A stretch of 64,000 nt of DNA from Pedobacter steynii (GTDB lineage: Bacteria; Bacteroidota; Bacteroidia; Sphingobacteriales; Sphingobacteriaceae), in NCBI RefSeq assembly GCF_001721645.1, contig NZ_CP017141.1, positions 2,418,001-2,482,000 of the forward strand. Direction: 5' to 3'. The notes under the pieces were generated by a model, which was not told the DNA's origin, did not search any database, and saw only the letters and a list, made by a program, of their open reading frames with translations. Shown here piece after piece: positions 1 to 10,575 of the stretch (within the stretch, counting starts at the first letter, position 1; each line of letters opens with the position of its first letter). The translations under genes were made by a program, and so were the position numbers.

Positions 1-372
1 TTTAAAAGAGCTGCAGGTGCACATATTCCGAAAGGAAAAGAGCATAAATATATGGCTCAGGTGTTTCAGGCTTTACGCATTGAGGTCAACGCAGAAATAG
101 AGGTGCTGGAGAATTTTTTAATGCAAACTGCTGATGTGTTGAAAACAGAAGGCCGTTTGGTGGTGATGTCTTACCATTCTCTGGAAGACAGACCAGTTAA
201 AAATTTTATAGCAAAGGGGAAATTTAAAGGTGAGGTGGAAAAAGATTTTTATGGGAACGAACAAAAGCCCTTTAAAATCATCACCCGAAAAGCGGTGATA
301 GCGGATGCTGAAGAGCTGGAACGCAATAGTCGGGCAAGGAGTGCCAAACTCCGGATTGGAGAAAAGCTATGA
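1..372 (+). CDS. rsmH: 16S rRNA (cytosine-1402 N4)-methyltransferase RsmH/MraW, C-terminal part
   Basis: The reading frame is open from base 1, so only the last 123 residues are in the window and the start lies upstream. The RsmH C-terminal region is recognisable: QALRIEVNAE, then VMSYHSLEDRPVKNF, and a basic end (NSRARSAKLR). RsmH methylates C1402 of 16S rRNA using SAM; the SAM-binding part is off the edge. It is the usual first or second gene of the dcw cluster. Its stop overlaps the ftsL start by four bases (ATGA), which implies translational coupling. Confidence 0.95.
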   Translation, partial: FKRAAGAHIPKGKEHKYMAQVFQALRIEVNAEIEVLENFLMQTADVLKTEGRLVVMSYHSLEDRPVKNFIAKGKFKGEVEKDFYGNEQKPFKIITRKAVIADAEELERNSRARSAKLRIGEKL

Positions 373-788
373 ATAACGAGTTCAGGCATCATATAGAAGA
401 GGAGGATTTGGAACCTGAAGAAATTCAGATCAAGAAACCACGGAGGAAAGAAAGAGAGCCTGAAGGTGAAAAAGCGTTCTTTAAAAAGTTATTTACCGAA
501 GGTGTAGTAACTAAGGAAGCGGCAACAGATATGTTACCGTTTTTACTGTTTTTATCTGTTTTGTGTATGCTGTACATTGCAAACAGCCATATGGCAGTGA
601 AGAACATTAGAAATATTGATAAGTTAAATAAAGAGGTAAAAGAGTTAAGCTGGGAATATAAGTCGCTAAAAGCTGATCTGATGTTCAAAAGCAAATTAAC
701 TGAAGTTGCAAAAAAGGTAGATACATTGGGAATTAAGGAATTAACCGAACCTCCTAAAAAAATTGTAATAAACACTAATGAACATTAG
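369..788 (+). CDS. ftsL: cell division protein FtsL-like
   Basis: This is a 139-residue bitopic protein. An acidic then basic cytoplasmic segment (about 1-52) is followed by one membrane helix (about 53-77) and a short extracytoplasmic coiled-coil-like segment rich in K/L/E (about 80-125). FtsL sequences are poorly conserved, so the call rests on topology, length and position between rsmH and ftsI. In other bacteria FtsL pairs with FtsB/DivIC and FtsQ in the divisome. The start overlaps rsmH by four bases and the end overlaps ftsI by eleven. Confidence 0.85.
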   Translation: MNNEFRHHIEEEDLEPEEIQIKKPRRKEREPEGEKAFFKKLFTEGVVTKEAATDMLPFLLFLSVLCMLYIANSHMAVKNIRNIDKLNKEVKELSWEYKSLKADLMFKSKLTEVAKKVDTLGIKELTEPPKKIVINTNEH

Positions 789-2880
789 AGCAAACATATT
801 ATTGCGTGTTTATCTGTCTTTCGGACTGATTGTACTGCTTGCCGTGGCGGTATTGGTCAGACTATGCGATGTACAGTTTGTAGAGGGGCAAAAATGGCGT
901 GCCATGGCCGATAGCCTCTCTACTAAGTATATCAATGTGGAAGCTGCACGTGGAAATATCTATTCATCAGATGGAAGCTTGCTGGCAACTTCTATTCCAG
1001 AGTATGAATTGAGGATGGATTTGTTTGCCGGCGGAATAGATGATGATAAGGTGTTCTATGGAAAAGTGGATTCTCTGGCGCTTAAACTATCTCAGTTTTT
1101 TAAAGATAAAACGCCTAAAGAGTATTCACGTTACCTGCGTTCAGCAAGACAGGATAGCGCACGTTACTTGCTGATTAAACGTAAAATTGGCTATCAGGAA
1201 TTGAAAACGATCAGAACATTTCCGTTGTATAACATCGGGAAATATTCAGGTGGTTTAATTGCCGTGCAACAAAACAAAAGAATCAAGCCATTTAAATTCC
1301 TGGCTTCCCGGACAATTGGCTATAAAAACGAGAACGTTGCCAATGGAGTAGGACTGGAAGGCGCTTATGGAAACTATATCAATGGTGAAAGTGGTAAAAG
1401 GTTAGTTCAGAGAATTGCTGGCGGTGTTTGGATGCCGGTAAATGATGAAGCTGAAGTAGCACCAAAAGAAGGGGCTGATATTATCTCAACCATCGATATC
1501 AATATGCAGGATCTTGCTCAAACAGCTTTGGAAAGACAGTTGAAACTTAGTGATGCTGATCATGGAACTGTAATTCTGATGGAAGTGAATACTGGTGAGG
1601 TAAGGGCTGTGGCGAATTATACGCGGGTATCTGAAGGTGTTTACGAAGAGAAGTTTAATTATGCAATTGGTGGCAGCCAGGATCCGGGATCTACGTTTAA
1701 ACTGGCTTCCTATATGGCACTTTTAGAAGATAAAAAAGTCGATACCAATACATTGGTTGAAACTGGTGATGGTTTTTACCGGATTCCAGGACATACGATT
1801 AAGGATTCGCATGGTGGAATTGGTACGGTTACGGTGATGAAAGCCTTTGAGCAATCTGCAAATACAGCCATTGCAAAATTGGTGAATATCCATTATAAAG
1901 ATAATCCTTCCCAGTTTACAGATCATTTGTATGATATCCATATGAATGAGAGGTTGGGCTTGCAAATTCCGGGTGAGACTAAACCGGTAATTAAAAATCC
2001 TTCAAACAGGAGCTGGAACAAAAATATGACCCTGCCACAGATGGCTTACGGTTATGAAATGCAGATTACGCCACTTCAGATGCTGACCTTTTATAATGCA
2101 GTAGCAAATGATGGAAAATACATTGCGCCAATCTTTGTAAAGGAGATCCGCAGACTCGGAAATCCGATTGAACAGTTTAAAGCGAGAGTGATTAGTGAAA
2201 GGATCTGTTCCGAAAAAACAGTAAAAAAATTACAGGCGATGTTAGAGTCGGTTGTGACTAAAGGAACAGGTAAGCTAATGGGCTCTCCGTTTTATAGAGT
2301 TGCAGGAAAAACAGGAACAGCACAGGTTGCTGATGGTAATAACGGGTATAAGGCAAAGAGAAGTTATCAGGCTTCTTTCTGTGGTTATTTCCCGGCAGAT
2401 AAGCCGAAGTACTCCATTATGGTTGCTATCAATGGTCCTAAGAATGGATATTATGGTGCTACAGTAGCAGGGCCGGTATTTAAAGAGATCGCAGACCGCA
2501 TTTACGCAAGTGATATGCAGATGTATAACAATGTAAAAGACCACTTTGTAGGGAATACGAAAAATCCTGAAGCGAAAGCAGGTCAGAGTAAAGCGGTTAA
2601 AAAAGTATATAGTGCTTTAGGGATTAAGTCTCTTTATGCGGCGAAGTCTACGTATTTCAATAGCATTGATACCAATAATGGGGTGGTATACGAAGAGTAT
2701 AACTCCATCAAAGGGATTATGCCAAACGTAAATGGAATGGGTTTAAAGGATGCGTTGTACCTTTTAGGGAACGTTGGATTGAAAACAAAAGTGATTGGAA
2801 GTGGGAAAGTGTTTAGTCAGTCCATCCCTTCAGGAAGTAAAATAGGTAAAGGATTGGCAGTGCAATTAGAATTAAGATAA
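778..2880 (+). CDS. ftsI: septal peptidoglycan transpeptidase FtsI (PBP3) with C-terminal PASTA domain
   Basis: This is a 700-residue class B penicillin-binding protein. It has one N-terminal membrane helix (about 8-28), a PBP dimerisation region and a transpeptidase domain. The three catalytic motifs are visible: STFK (Ser305 nucleophile), SAN (360-362) and KTGT (511-514). Residues from about 640 to the end form a PASTA-like domain (IMPNVNGMGLKDALYLLG), common in Bacteroidota FtsI but absent from the Escherichia coli protein. It cross-links septal peptidoglycan together with FtsW. It overlaps ftsL by 11 bases and is one base from murE. Confidence 0.96.
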   Translation: MNIRANILLRVYLSFGLIVLLAVAVLVRLCDVQFVEGQKWRAMADSLSTKYINVEAARGNIYSSDGSLLATSIPEYELRMDLFAGGIDDDKVFYGKVDSLALKLSQFFKDKTPKEYSRYLRSARQDSARYLLIKRKIGYQELKTIRTFPLYNIGKYSGGLIAVQQNKRIKPFKFLASRTIGYKNENVANGVGLEGAYGNYINGESGKRLVQRIAGGVWMPVNDEAEVAPKEGADIISTIDINMQDLAQTALERQLKLSDADHGTVILMEVNTGEVRAVANYTRVSEGVYEEKFNYAIGGSQDPGSTFKLASYMALLEDKKVDTNTLVETGDGFYRIPGHTIKDSHGGIGTVTVMKAFEQSANTAIAKLVNIHYKDNPSQFTDHLYDIHMNERLGLQIPGETKPVIKNPSNRSWNKNMTLPQMAYGYEMQITPLQMLTFYNAVANDGKYIAPIFVKEIRRLGNPIEQFKARVISERICSEKTVKKLQAMLESVVTKGTGKLMGSPFYRVAGKTGTAQVADGNNGYKAKRSYQASFCGYFPADKPKYSIMVAINGPKNGYYGATVAGPVFKEIADRIYASDMQMYNNVKDHFVGNTKNPEAKAGQSKAVKKVYSALGIKSLYAAKSTYFNSIDTNNGVVYEEYNSIKGIMPNVNGMGLKDALYLLGNVGLKTKVIGSGKVFSQSIPSGSKIGKGLAVQLELR

Positions 2881-2881
2881 T

Positions 2882-4339
2882 ATGCAGTTACAGGATGTTT
2901 TATATGGAATAGCAATAACAAACCTAGTTGGTGTAACCAACAGGGAAGTGACTGCGCTTACTTTTGATTCCCGTCAAATCATTAAGGATGCTGTGTTTTT
3001 TGCAATTAAAGGAAGTTTGTCTGATGGACATAAATATATAGCAGATACCATTAATGCAGGTGCATCAGTGGTAGTTTGTGAGCAGATTCCTGAACTTACC
3101 CAGGCAGAGGTGACTTATATTCAGGTAGAAAATACCTCGGTAGCCTTAGGGGCAATGACAGCTAATTTTTACCATAACCCATCTTCAAAACTGAAATTGA
3201 TTGGGATTACAGGTACTAATGGTAAAACGACTATTGCAACAATATTATTTAAATTGTTCCGTGAGCTGGGCTTTAGCGTGGGCTTGATTTCGACTGTTCA
3301 AAATCATATTAATGATACAATTATTCCGGCCACACATACCACACCAAATCCAGTTGCCTTAAATGAGCTTTTGCAGGATATGGTGGATGGAGGCTGCGAA
3401 TATTGCTTTATGGAGGTTAGTTCTCATGCTGTTGTTCAACATCGGATCGAAGGACTAACTTTTGCCGGTGGAGTGTTCTCAAATATTACGCATGATCACC
3501 TTGATTTTCATAAGACGTTTGATAACTACATCAAAGCAAAAAAAACATTTTTTGATGGACTTCCGGCTACTGCATTTGCATTGACCAATCTGGATGACAG
3601 GAATGGAATGGTGATGTTGCAGAATACCAGAGCTACAAAACAAACTTATGCGTTAAAGCAACTTGCTGATTTTAAAGCAAAGGTTGTAGAGAACAGCTTC
3701 AATGGACTGCACCTGGATATTGATCATTCAGATGTATTCTTCAAATTGGTGGGTTCTTTTAATGCTTATAATCTGTTGGCAGTGTATGGGACAGCAGTAT
3801 TGTTAGGTCAGGATAAGCTGGCTGTATTGACTGCTTTAAGTAACCTGACCGGCGCAGAGGGAAGATTTGATTACATCACCTCCAGTCAGAATATTATAGG
3901 AATTGTGGATTATGCACATACTCCGGATGCAGTTCAGAATGTGCTCAGCACAATTCAGGATATTAGAAAAGGCACAGAACAAGTGATTACCATCATCGGG
4001 TGTGGTGGTGACAGAGATAAAACAAAACGGCCGGTAATGGCTCAGGTGGCCTGCGACTGGAGTGATAAGGTGATCCTGACTTCGGATAATCCGAGATCAG
4101 AGAATCCGCAGACAATTGTAGAGGAAATGGAAAAGGGCGTGTCGCCAACCAATAAACGTAAGACGTTGAGTATAGTGGATAGAAGAGAGGCGATAAAAAC
4201 GGCTTGTCATTTAGCGAGACCAGGAGATATCATCCTGCTTGCCGGAAAAGGTCATGAGAAGTATCAGGAAATCAATGGTGTAAGGTATCATTTTGATGAT
4301 AAGGAAATATTAACGGAACAACTAAACTTAATCAGCTAA
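2882..4339 (+). CDS. murE: UDP-MurNAc-L-Ala-D-Glu:meso-DAP ligase MurE
   Basis: This 485-residue Mur ligase adds the third stem-peptide residue. The ATP-binding loop [10 protein letters not shown] is near residue 110, followed by the central and C-terminal Mur ligase domains. The DNPR motif (402-405) is the one associated with meso-diaminopimelate rather than lysine, so the peptidoglycan is predicted to be DAP-type. That fits dapA in this window. The start is one base after the ftsI stop, and the end shares one base with mraY (TAATG). Confidence 0.97.
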   Translation: MQLQDVLYGIAITNLVGVTNREVTALTFDSRQIIKDAVFFAIKGSLSDGHKYIADTINAGASVVVCEQIPELTQAEVTYIQVENTSVALGAMTANFYHNPSSKLKLIGITGTNGKTTIATILFKLFRELGFSVGLISTVQNHINDTIIPATHTTPNPVALNELLQDMVDGGCEYCFMEVSSHAVVQHRIEGLTFAGGVFSNITHDHLDFHKTFDNYIKAKKTFFDGLPATAFALTNLDDRNGMVMLQNTRATKQTYALKQLADFKAKVVENSFNGLHLDIDHSDVFFKLVGSFNAYNLLAVYGTAVLLGQDKLAVLTALSNLTGAEGRFDYITSSQNIIGIVDYAHTPDAVQNVLSTIQDIRKGTEQVITIIGCGGDRDKTKRPVMAQVACDWSDKVILTSDNPRSENPQTIVEEMEKGVSPTNKRKTLSIVDRREAIKTACHLARPGDIILLAGKGHEKYQEINGVRYHFDDKEILTEQLNLIS

Positions 4340-5586
4340 TGTTATACTACCTGTTTGAATATTTAAATCAGCATTACGATTTCCCTGGATTGAGGTTGTT
4401 TCAGTACATCACTTTCCGTACTTCATTAGCGGTAATTATTTCTTTGATCATTACTACAGTATATGGTCGCAGGATTATTGATTATCTGCAAAAAATGCAG
4501 GTAGGTGAGACCGTGAGAAATTTGGGGCTGGAAGGACAAATGCAAAAACAAGGAACGCCAACAATGGGTGGAATCATGATTCTTTTGGGAATTCTGGTGC
4601 CTACACTTTTATTGGCGAATCTTTCTAATATTTATGTGTTGCTAATGATCATCACCACCGTATGGATGGGGATTATCGGTTTTGTGGATGATTATATCAA
4701 GGTCTTTAAGAAAAATAAAGAAGGCTTAGCCGGAAGGTTTAAGATTGTCGGGCAGGTTGGTCTGGCTTTAATCATTGGATGGACGATGTATTTCAATCCA
4801 AATATTGTGGTGAGACAAACGGTAGATGAATCCGGAATCTCAAAAACCACGGCCCCAATGGTATTGAGGCAAAAAGGAGAAAGCTTTTACTATACTCAGG
4901 ATGTGAAATCTACCCTGACAAATGTGCCTTTCTATAAAAATAATGAGTTTGATTATGCTAAAGTCCTTAAGTTCCTGGGTGATGGCTATGAGAAATATGC
5001 GGTATTTGTATTCCTGTTGTTTGTGGTGATTATCGTAACCGCGGTCTCCAACGGAGCGAATATTACAGATGGGATTGACGGCCTGGCAACAGGTACTTCG
5101 GCCATTATCGGACTTACACTGGGCTTATTGGCTTATGTATCCGGTAATACCGTGATCGCTGATTACCTGAATATCATGTATATTCCTAACTCGGGAGAGC
5201 TGATGATTTTTGCAGGTGCTTTTGTGGGTGCGTGTGTTGGCTTTTTATGGTACAACTCCTATCCTGCACAGGTGTTTATGGGAGATACCGGAAGTCTTGC
5301 CATCGGAGGGATCATCGCCGCATTCGCAATTATGATTCGTAAAGAATTGTTAATCCCGGTTTTATGCGGTGTATTCCTGATAGAAAACCTATCGGTAATT
5401 ATCCAGGTGAGCTATTTTAAATATACCAAAAAACGTTTTGGAGAAGGTAGAAGGGTGTTCCTAATGTCTCCTTTACACCATCACTATCAGAAAAAAGGAT
5501 ACCATGAGGCTAAGATCGTTACCCGTTTCTGGATCATTGGAATTCTACTGGCTATTATTACCATCATCACTTTAAAACTAAGATAA
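4339..5586 (+). CDS. mraY: phospho-MurNAc-pentapeptide transferase MraY
   Basis: This 415-residue polytopic membrane enzyme moves phospho-MurNAc-pentapeptide onto undecaprenyl phosphate to give lipid I. Visible motifs are the substrate loop [16 protein letters not shown], the [12 protein letters not shown] loop and the cytoplasmic HHHY segment near the C terminus. It is longer than the roughly 360-residue proteobacterial enzyme because of an insertion at about residues 155-210, a common feature in Bacteroidota. Both ends share one base with the neighbouring genes (TAATG). Confidence 0.97.
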   Translation: MLYYLFEYLNQHYDFPGLRLFQYITFRTSLAVIISLIITTVYGRRIIDYLQKMQVGETVRNLGLEGQMQKQGTPTMGGIMILLGILVPTLLLANLSNIYVLLMIITTVWMGIIGFVDDYIKVFKKNKEGLAGRFKIVGQVGLALIIGWTMYFNPNIVVRQTVDESGISKTTAPMVLRQKGESFYYTQDVKSTLTNVPFYKNNEFDYAKVLKFLGDGYEKYAVFVFLLFVVIIVTAVSNGANITDGIDGLATGTSAIIGLTLGLLAYVSGNTVIADYLNIMYIPNSGELMIFAGAFVGACVGFLWYNSYPAQVFMGDTGSLAIGGIIAAFAIMIRKELLIPVLCGVFLIENLSVIIQVSYFKYTKKRFGEGRRVFLMSPLHHHYQKKGYHEAKIVTRFWIIGILLAIITIITLKLR

Positions 5587-6929
5587 TGGAAAATAAAAGG
5601 ATAGTTGTTTTAGGTGCCGGTGAAAGCGGTGTAGGTGCAGCAATGCTAGCGCAGAAACATGGATTTGATGTTTTTGTGTCTGACTTTGGCGCCATAGCTT
5701 CTCAGTATAAAGAGCGTTTGCAGGAGCTGAATATCTCATTTGAAGAAAAACAACATACCCTAACGGAGATCTTAAGTGCTGCAGAAGTGATTAAGAGCCC
5801 GGGAATCCCTGATGCTGCTCCGGTCATTGTAGCGTTAAAAAAGAAAGGAACCCCCGTAATTTCTGAGATTGAGTTTGCGAAGAGGTATACCGACGCCAAA
5901 ACGATCTGTATTACAGGTTCTAATGGGAAAACAACGACGAGTATGCTGACTTATCATATTCTAAAAAAGGCAGGTTTGCATGTTGGGCTGGCAGGAAATA
6001 TAGGAAATAGCTTTGCGGCTTTGGTAGCTACAGCTGATTTTGATTGGTATGTACTGGAAATATCGAGCTTTATGTTGGATGATATGTATGATTTCAGAGC
6101 GGATATAGCTGTTTTATTAAACATTACTCCGGATCATCTGGACCGATATGACTACAAATTAGGAAACTATGCTGCATCGAAAATGCGCATTGCCCAAAAT
6201 CAGGGTAGTAATGATACCTTCATCTATTGTGCCGATGATGAAGAGACGATAAAGGCAATGAAACACATCAGGTTTAATTCAAAAATGTACCCCTTTTCTA
6301 TTCGAAAACAAATCGAAGAAGGAGCATACCTGGAAAGTAACAACATGCATATCAATATAAACCATAAAGACCCATTAACCATGTCCATCATAGAACTAGC
6401 GTTACAAGGCAAGCATAATATTTATAACTCTATGGCCTCTGGCATAGTGGCAAAGGTATTAGAGATCAGGAATGCTACCATTCGCGAGAGTATGGGGGAT
6501 TTCAGAAATATTGAACACAGATTGGAGCATGTGGCCAAGATCTCGGGTGTGGAGTATATCAACGATTCTAAGGCAACGAATGTAAATTCTACCTGGTATG
6601 CCCTGGAAAGTGTGAATACGGATGTAATTCTGATCATGGGTGGCGTGGATAAAGGAAATGATTACGATATGCTGAAGGATTTGGTCCGCCAGAAAGTAAG
6701 GGCGATCATTTGCCTTGGAAAAGATAATAAGAGGATTCATGAGGCTTTTGAAGATGATGTGGAAGTGATTGTAAATACTTTTTCTGCAAATGAAGCGGTT
6801 CAGGTTTCTTATCATCTGGCTAAAAAGGGAGAAACGGTATTGTTATCTCCGGCCTGTGCAAGTTTTGACCTGTTCAAGAATTATGAAGACCGAGGCAATC
6901 AATTTAAGATGGCTGTGAAAGAATTATAG
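5586..6929 (+). CDS. murD: UDP-MurNAc-L-alanine:D-glutamate ligase MurD
   Basis: This is a 447-residue cytoplasmic Mur ligase. An N-terminal Rossmann-type UDP-binding domain (VVLGAGESGVGAA) is followed by the ATP loop GSNGKTTT near residue 115, a central domain and a C-terminal domain with DSKATN and GGVDKG. It adds D-glutamate to UDP-MurNAc-L-Ala. It starts one base inside the end of mraY and lies three bases before ftsW. Confidence 0.97.
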   Translation: MENKRIVVLGAGESGVGAAMLAQKHGFDVFVSDFGAIASQYKERLQELNISFEEKQHTLTEILSAAEVIKSPGIPDAAPVIVALKKKGTPVISEIEFAKRYTDAKTICITGSNGKTTTSMLTYHILKKAGLHVGLAGNIGNSFAALVATADFDWYVLEISSFMLDDMYDFRADIAVLLNITPDHLDRYDYKLGNYAASKMRIAQNQGSNDTFIYCADDEETIKAMKHIRFNSKMYPFSIRKQIEEGAYLESNNMHININHKDPLTMSIIELALQGKHNIYNSMASGIVAKVLEIRNATIRESMGDFRNIEHRLEHVAKISGVEYINDSKATNVNSTWYALESVNTDVILIMGGVDKGNDYDMLKDLVRQKVRAIICLGKDNKRIHEAFEDDVEVIVNTFSANEAVQVSYHLAKKGETVLLSPACASFDLFKNYEDRGNQFKMAVKEL

Positions 6930-6932
6930 ATT

Positions 6933-8099
6933 ATGATCGCAATAAATAAGATTTTAGACAAAACAAAAGGAGATCGCTGGATATGGCTGATCATTATCCT
7001 TTTGTCTCTGATCTCTATACTTACCGTGTATAGTGCTACAGGAACCTATGCTTATAAAGTTGGTAAAACAGTGGAGAAAGTTTTATTAACCAAGCATTTG
7101 ATTTTTGTAATTATCGGGGTAGGAATGATCTATGTTGCGCATTTATTGGATTACAAATATTACGCAGGGATATCAAAGATCCTGATGATCATTACAATTC
7201 CATTATTGTTTTATACCGCAATATTCGGAGCGAGCATCAATGAAGCATCCCGTTGGGTCAAGATTCCTGTTATCGGATTAACTTTCCAAACTTCCGATTT
7301 GGCGAAACTGGCTCTGATTACTTTCCTGGCAAGAATGCTGACAAAAAAACAGGAAAATATTAAGGATGTTAAAGAGGCCTTTATCCCAATCATGGGGTCG
7401 GTATGTGTGGTTTTCGCATTGATTGCATGGGCGAATTTATCCACTGCAATTATGCTTTTTGGTGTAAGTATCCTTTTGTTGATCATTGGAAGAATTAGTA
7501 TTAAACAGATCTCTATTGTATGTGCAGGAGGAGCTGTGTTGTTGCTGTTAATTGTATTCTTAGGTCCGAGATCAGGCACTTATAAATCCAGGGTAAATGC
7601 TTTCTTGCATCCAGAGAAGCAGAATTCAGATAAAACATATCAGGCGGACCAATCTAAAATAGCGTTGGCGACCGGCGGTGTTTTTGGAAAAGGCCCGGGA
7701 AATAGTACTCAAAGAAATTTCTTACCCCATCCATATTCTGACTTTATTTTCGCAATTATCGTAGAAGAATATGGTTTGATGGGAGCAATAACAGTGATTG
7801 TATTGTATCTGGTCTTACTCTATCGATGTGTCCGGATTGTAACCCAAAGCCCGAAGGCTTTTGGGGCTTTGCTGGCGGCGGGCCTAAGTTTTAGTCTCAC
7901 TATCCAGGCTTTTGCTAATATGGCAGTAGCTGTAGGATTGGGTCCGGTAACAGGGGTTCCATTACCACTGGTAAGTATGGGAGGAACATCGATGATCTTT
8001 ACCAGTATCGCATTCGGAATTATTCTGAGTGTGAGCAGAGATGTAGAAGAAAAAGGCAGTAAAAAAGTAGTAGTAGGTGAAATACCTGCTATGGCATAA
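6933..8099 (+). CDS. ftsW: SEDS-family septal glycosyltransferase FtsW
   Basis: This 388-residue protein has about ten membrane helices and belongs to the SEDS family. Recognisable segments include YSATGTYAYKVG after the first helix, the large loop around GPGNSTQRNFLPHPYSDFIF, and GVPLPLVSMGGTSM near the end. FtsW polymerises septal glycan strands with FtsI, encoded four genes upstream. RodA is the main alternative; position between murD and murG supports FtsW. Confidence 0.95.
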   Translation: MIAINKILDKTKGDRWIWLIIILLSLISILTVYSATGTYAYKVGKTVEKVLLTKHLIFVIIGVGMIYVAHLLDYKYYAGISKILMIITIPLLFYTAIFGASINEASRWVKIPVIGLTFQTSDLAKLALITFLARMLTKKQENIKDVKEAFIPIMGSVCVVFALIAWANLSTAIMLFGVSILLLIIGRISIKQISIVCAGGAVLLLLIVFLGPRSGTYKSRVNAFLHPEKQNSDKTYQADQSKIALATGGVFGKGPGNSTQRNFLPHPYSDFIFAIIVEEYGLMGAITVIVLYLVLLYRCVRIVTQSPKAFGALLAAGLSFSLTIQAFANMAVAVGLGPVTGVPLPLVSMGGTSMIFTSIAFGIILSVSRDVEEKGSKKVVVGEIPAMA

Positions 8100-8105
8100 T
8101 ATAAG

Positions 8106-9239
8106 ATGAAGAGAGCAACGAGGATAATTATTTCAGGTGGTGGTACCGGCGGACATATATTTCCGGCGATATCAATAGCTAATGCTTTAAAACGCATGGA
8201 GCCGGGCTGTGAAATTTTATTTGTCGGGGCTACAGGTAGAATGGAAATGGAAAAAGTTCCCGCTGCCGGATATAAGATTATTGGTTTAAACATCAGCGGT
8301 ATACAAAGAGGCTCCATAGCGAAAAATTTAAGTTTGCCATTTAAATTGCTTGGAAGCATGCGTAAGGCCTTGCAGTTAATTGCTGATTTTAAACCTGATG
8401 TGGTGGTTGGTGTTGGGGGGTATGCTTCTGGTCCGATCTTGTTTGCAGCATCATTGAAAAATGTTCCGTATCTGATTCAGGAGCAGAATTCTTATGCAGG
8501 GATTACGAATAAATGGCTGGGTAAAAAAGCGGCCAGAATTTGTGTGGCTTTTGATGATATGGACCAGTTTTTTCCAACGGGAAATATCCTTAAAACAGGA
8601 AACCCTGTGAGGAAAGATGTGGTTGACATTGCGCAGAAGCATCATGCTGGCGCAGAGTTGCTGAAGCTGGATCCGTTAAAGAAAACGATCCTGGTAACAG
8701 GCGGGAGTCTGGGGGCCGGAACCTTAAATAAAAGTATTGAAAAGCACCTTCAGGAATTAATTGATGCAGATGTGCAGGTGATCTGGCAAACCGGTAAATT
8801 TTATTATAAAGGAATTGTTGAGCGACTGGGGCTTGATTTTCATCCCAACATCAGAATCCTGGAATTTCTAAATAAAATGGATATGGCTTATGCGGCGGCT
8901 GATCTGATCATTTCAAGAGCCGGAGCAGGTACGATTGCAGAGCTTTGTTTGATAAAAAAGCCGGTTATTCTGGTGCCTTCCCCAAATGTGGCTGAAGATC
9001 ACCAGACAAAAAATGCAATGGCATTGGTGAAGTATAATGCAGCATTGTTAATTGCCGACCGCTCTGCGGAGGATACTTTGGTGAGAGAGGCTTTGAGTTT
9101 ATTAAAAGATAAGGAACGCGGTAAAATGTTTTCTGAAAATATAGGAAAGATGGCTTTGCCTGATTCGGATAATATAATTGCAGAACAGGTAATGATTTTA
9201 GCAGGGAAAGGAGGTCACGATGGAGTTAGAAACGATTAA
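8106..9239 (+). CDS. murG: UDP-GlcNAc:lipid I N-acetylglucosaminyltransferase MurG
   Basis: This 377-residue GT28 glycosyltransferase converts lipid I to lipid II at the inner face of the membrane. The N-terminal glycine-rich loop ISGGGTGGHIFPA and the second loop TGGSLGAGTLN are typical, as is ISRAGAGTIAEL in the nucleotide-sugar site. It starts six bases after ftsW and overlaps murC by 20 bases. Confidence 0.97.
   Translation: MKRATRIIISGGGTGGHIFPAISIANALKRMEPGCEILFVGATGRMEMEKVPAAGYKIIGLNISGIQRGSIAKNLSLPFKLLGSMRKALQLIADFKPDVVVGVGGYASGPILFAASLKNVPYLIQEQNSYAGITNKWLGKKAARICVAFDDMDQFFPTGNILKTGNPVRKDVVDIAQKHHAGAELLKLDPLKKTILVTGGSLGAGTLNKSIEKHLQELIDADVQVIWQTGKFYYKGIVERLGLDFHPNIRILEFLNKMDMAYAAADLIISRAGAGTIAELCLIKKPVILVPSPNVAEDHQTKNAMALVKYNAALLIADRSAEDTLVREALSLLKDKERGKMFSENIGKMALPDSDNIIAEQVMILAGKGGHDGVRND
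9207..9215 (+). promoter_or_regulatory. canonical Shine-Dalgarno site for murC inside murG
   Basis: AAAGGAGGT ends four bases before the murC ATG at 9220. Starts in this window generally have A-rich leaders and no such site, as is usual in Bacteroidota, so the full anti-SD match is notable. It lies in the last codons of murG, which also constrain the sequence. It supports the overlapping murC start. Confidence 0.6.
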
Positions 9240-10575
9240 ACGAATTTATTTTGTGGGGATTGGTGGGATTGGTATGAGTGCACTTGCCCGCTATTTCAAG
9301 AATCGTGGCTGTGTGGTTTGTGGTTATGATAAAACCAGAACGAATCTCACTATTGCTTTAGAGAATGAAGGGATCCCGGTTTCTTATGTGGATGAAGCGG
9401 CTGAATTGCCGGCTGATTTTGCAAAACATGATGTGGATACACTGATTGTATATACCCCGGCGATTCCAAAAAACAGTGCTTTGCTAAACCATTTCAGGGA
9501 AGGTGATTTTGTGTTGAAAAAACGTTCTGAAGTACTTGGGATTATTAGTAAAGGTCAGTTCTGTATCGCAGTTGCAGGGACACATGGAAAGACGACGACT
9601 TCTTCTATCATTGCTCATGTATTAACAGATACTGGTTTTGGATGTACCGCTTTTTTAGGTGGGATAGCGACAAATTATGATAGCAACTTTTTACTGGGAG
9701 ATAATCATGTGGTTGTGGTAGAGGCTGACGAGTATGACAGGTCATTTCTGACTCTGCATCCTGATCTTTCTGTAATTACTTCTATGGATGCCGATCACCT
9801 GGACATATACGGTGATGCTGGACAACTGGAAGAATCATTTCGCCTGTTTGCCGGACAGCTCAAACCGGAAGGAACCTTGTTTGTGAAATCAGGATTGCCT
9901 TTGCAGGGAGGCGTAACTTACAGTGCAGGGCAGTCTTCTGTCATTAAAGGACAGAATATCCGTGTGGAAGGCTCTAAGTTCGTGTTTGATTATTCTGATG
10001 GAGACACGATGATTACGGATTTTCAGCTGATGCTGCCAGGAAGACATAATGTCGAAAATGCAGTCGCGGCCATTGCAGTGGCCTTAAAGCTGGGCATTGA
10101 TACGGATAAAATAAAGGTCGCTATTGCGAATTTTAAAGGAGTAAAAAGGAGATTTGAATATATAGTTAACGGAGATGGTCATATTTATATTGATGATTAT
10201 GCTCATCATCCGGAAGAATTAAGGGCTTGTTTTGATGCAGTCAGACAGCTGTATCCGGAGAAGAAGTTGACCGTGATTTTTCAGCCGCATCTGTTCACAC
10301 GGACCCGTGATTTTGCAGATGATTTCGCAAAAATATTGAGTACGGTGGATGAGCTGGTTTTGCTTGAAATTTATCCTGCCAGAGAATTGCCATTGGAAGG
10401 AATCGACGCTGCCTTTTTACTAAATAAAATCAGTCTTAAAAATAAAGAGATCATTGCTAAAGGCCTCGTGCCGGAATATATTAAAAATAAAAAACCTGAG
10501 CTGTTGTTAACAGTGGGCGCAGGTGATATAGATACGTTAATACAACCACTTAAAGCTAGTTTCACTAATGTTTAA
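9220..10575 (+). CDS. murC: UDP-MurNAc:L-alanine ligase MurC
   Basis: This 451-residue Mur ligase adds the first stem-peptide residue, L-alanine, to UDP-MurNAc. It has the N-terminal GIGGIGMSALAR nucleotide-binding loop, the ATP loop AGTHGKTTTSS near residue 123, and DDYAHHPEE in the C-terminal half, all typical of MurC. The chosen ATG has a strong Shine-Dalgarno site and overlaps murG by 20 bases. The 3' end overlaps ftsQ by eight bases. Confidence 0.97.
   Translation: MELETIKRIYFVGIGGIGMSALARYFKNRGCVVCGYDKTRTNLTIALENEGIPVSYVDEAAELPADFAKHDVDTLIVYTPAIPKNSALLNHFREGDFVLKKRSEVLGIISKGQFCIAVAGTHGKTTTSSIIAHVLTDTGFGCTAFLGGIATNYDSNFLLGDNHVVVVEADEYDRSFLTLHPDLSVITSMDADHLDIYGDAGQLEESFRLFAGQLKPEGTLFVKSGLPLQGGVTYSAGQSSVIKGQNIRVEGSKFVFDYSDGDTMITDFQLMLPGRHNVENAVAAIAVALKLGIDTDKIKVAIANFKGVKRRFEYIVNGDGHIYIDDYAHHPEELRACFDAVRQLYPEKKLTVIFQPHLFTRTRDFADDFAKILSTVDELVLLEIYPARELPLEGIDAAFLLNKISLKNKEIIAKGLVPEYIKNKKPELLLTVGAGDIDTLIQPLKASFTNV

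Noticed and set aside
7820..8359. Open frame antisense to the ftsW-murG junction
   Set aside because: Both overlapped genes are certain; product has no known pattern.
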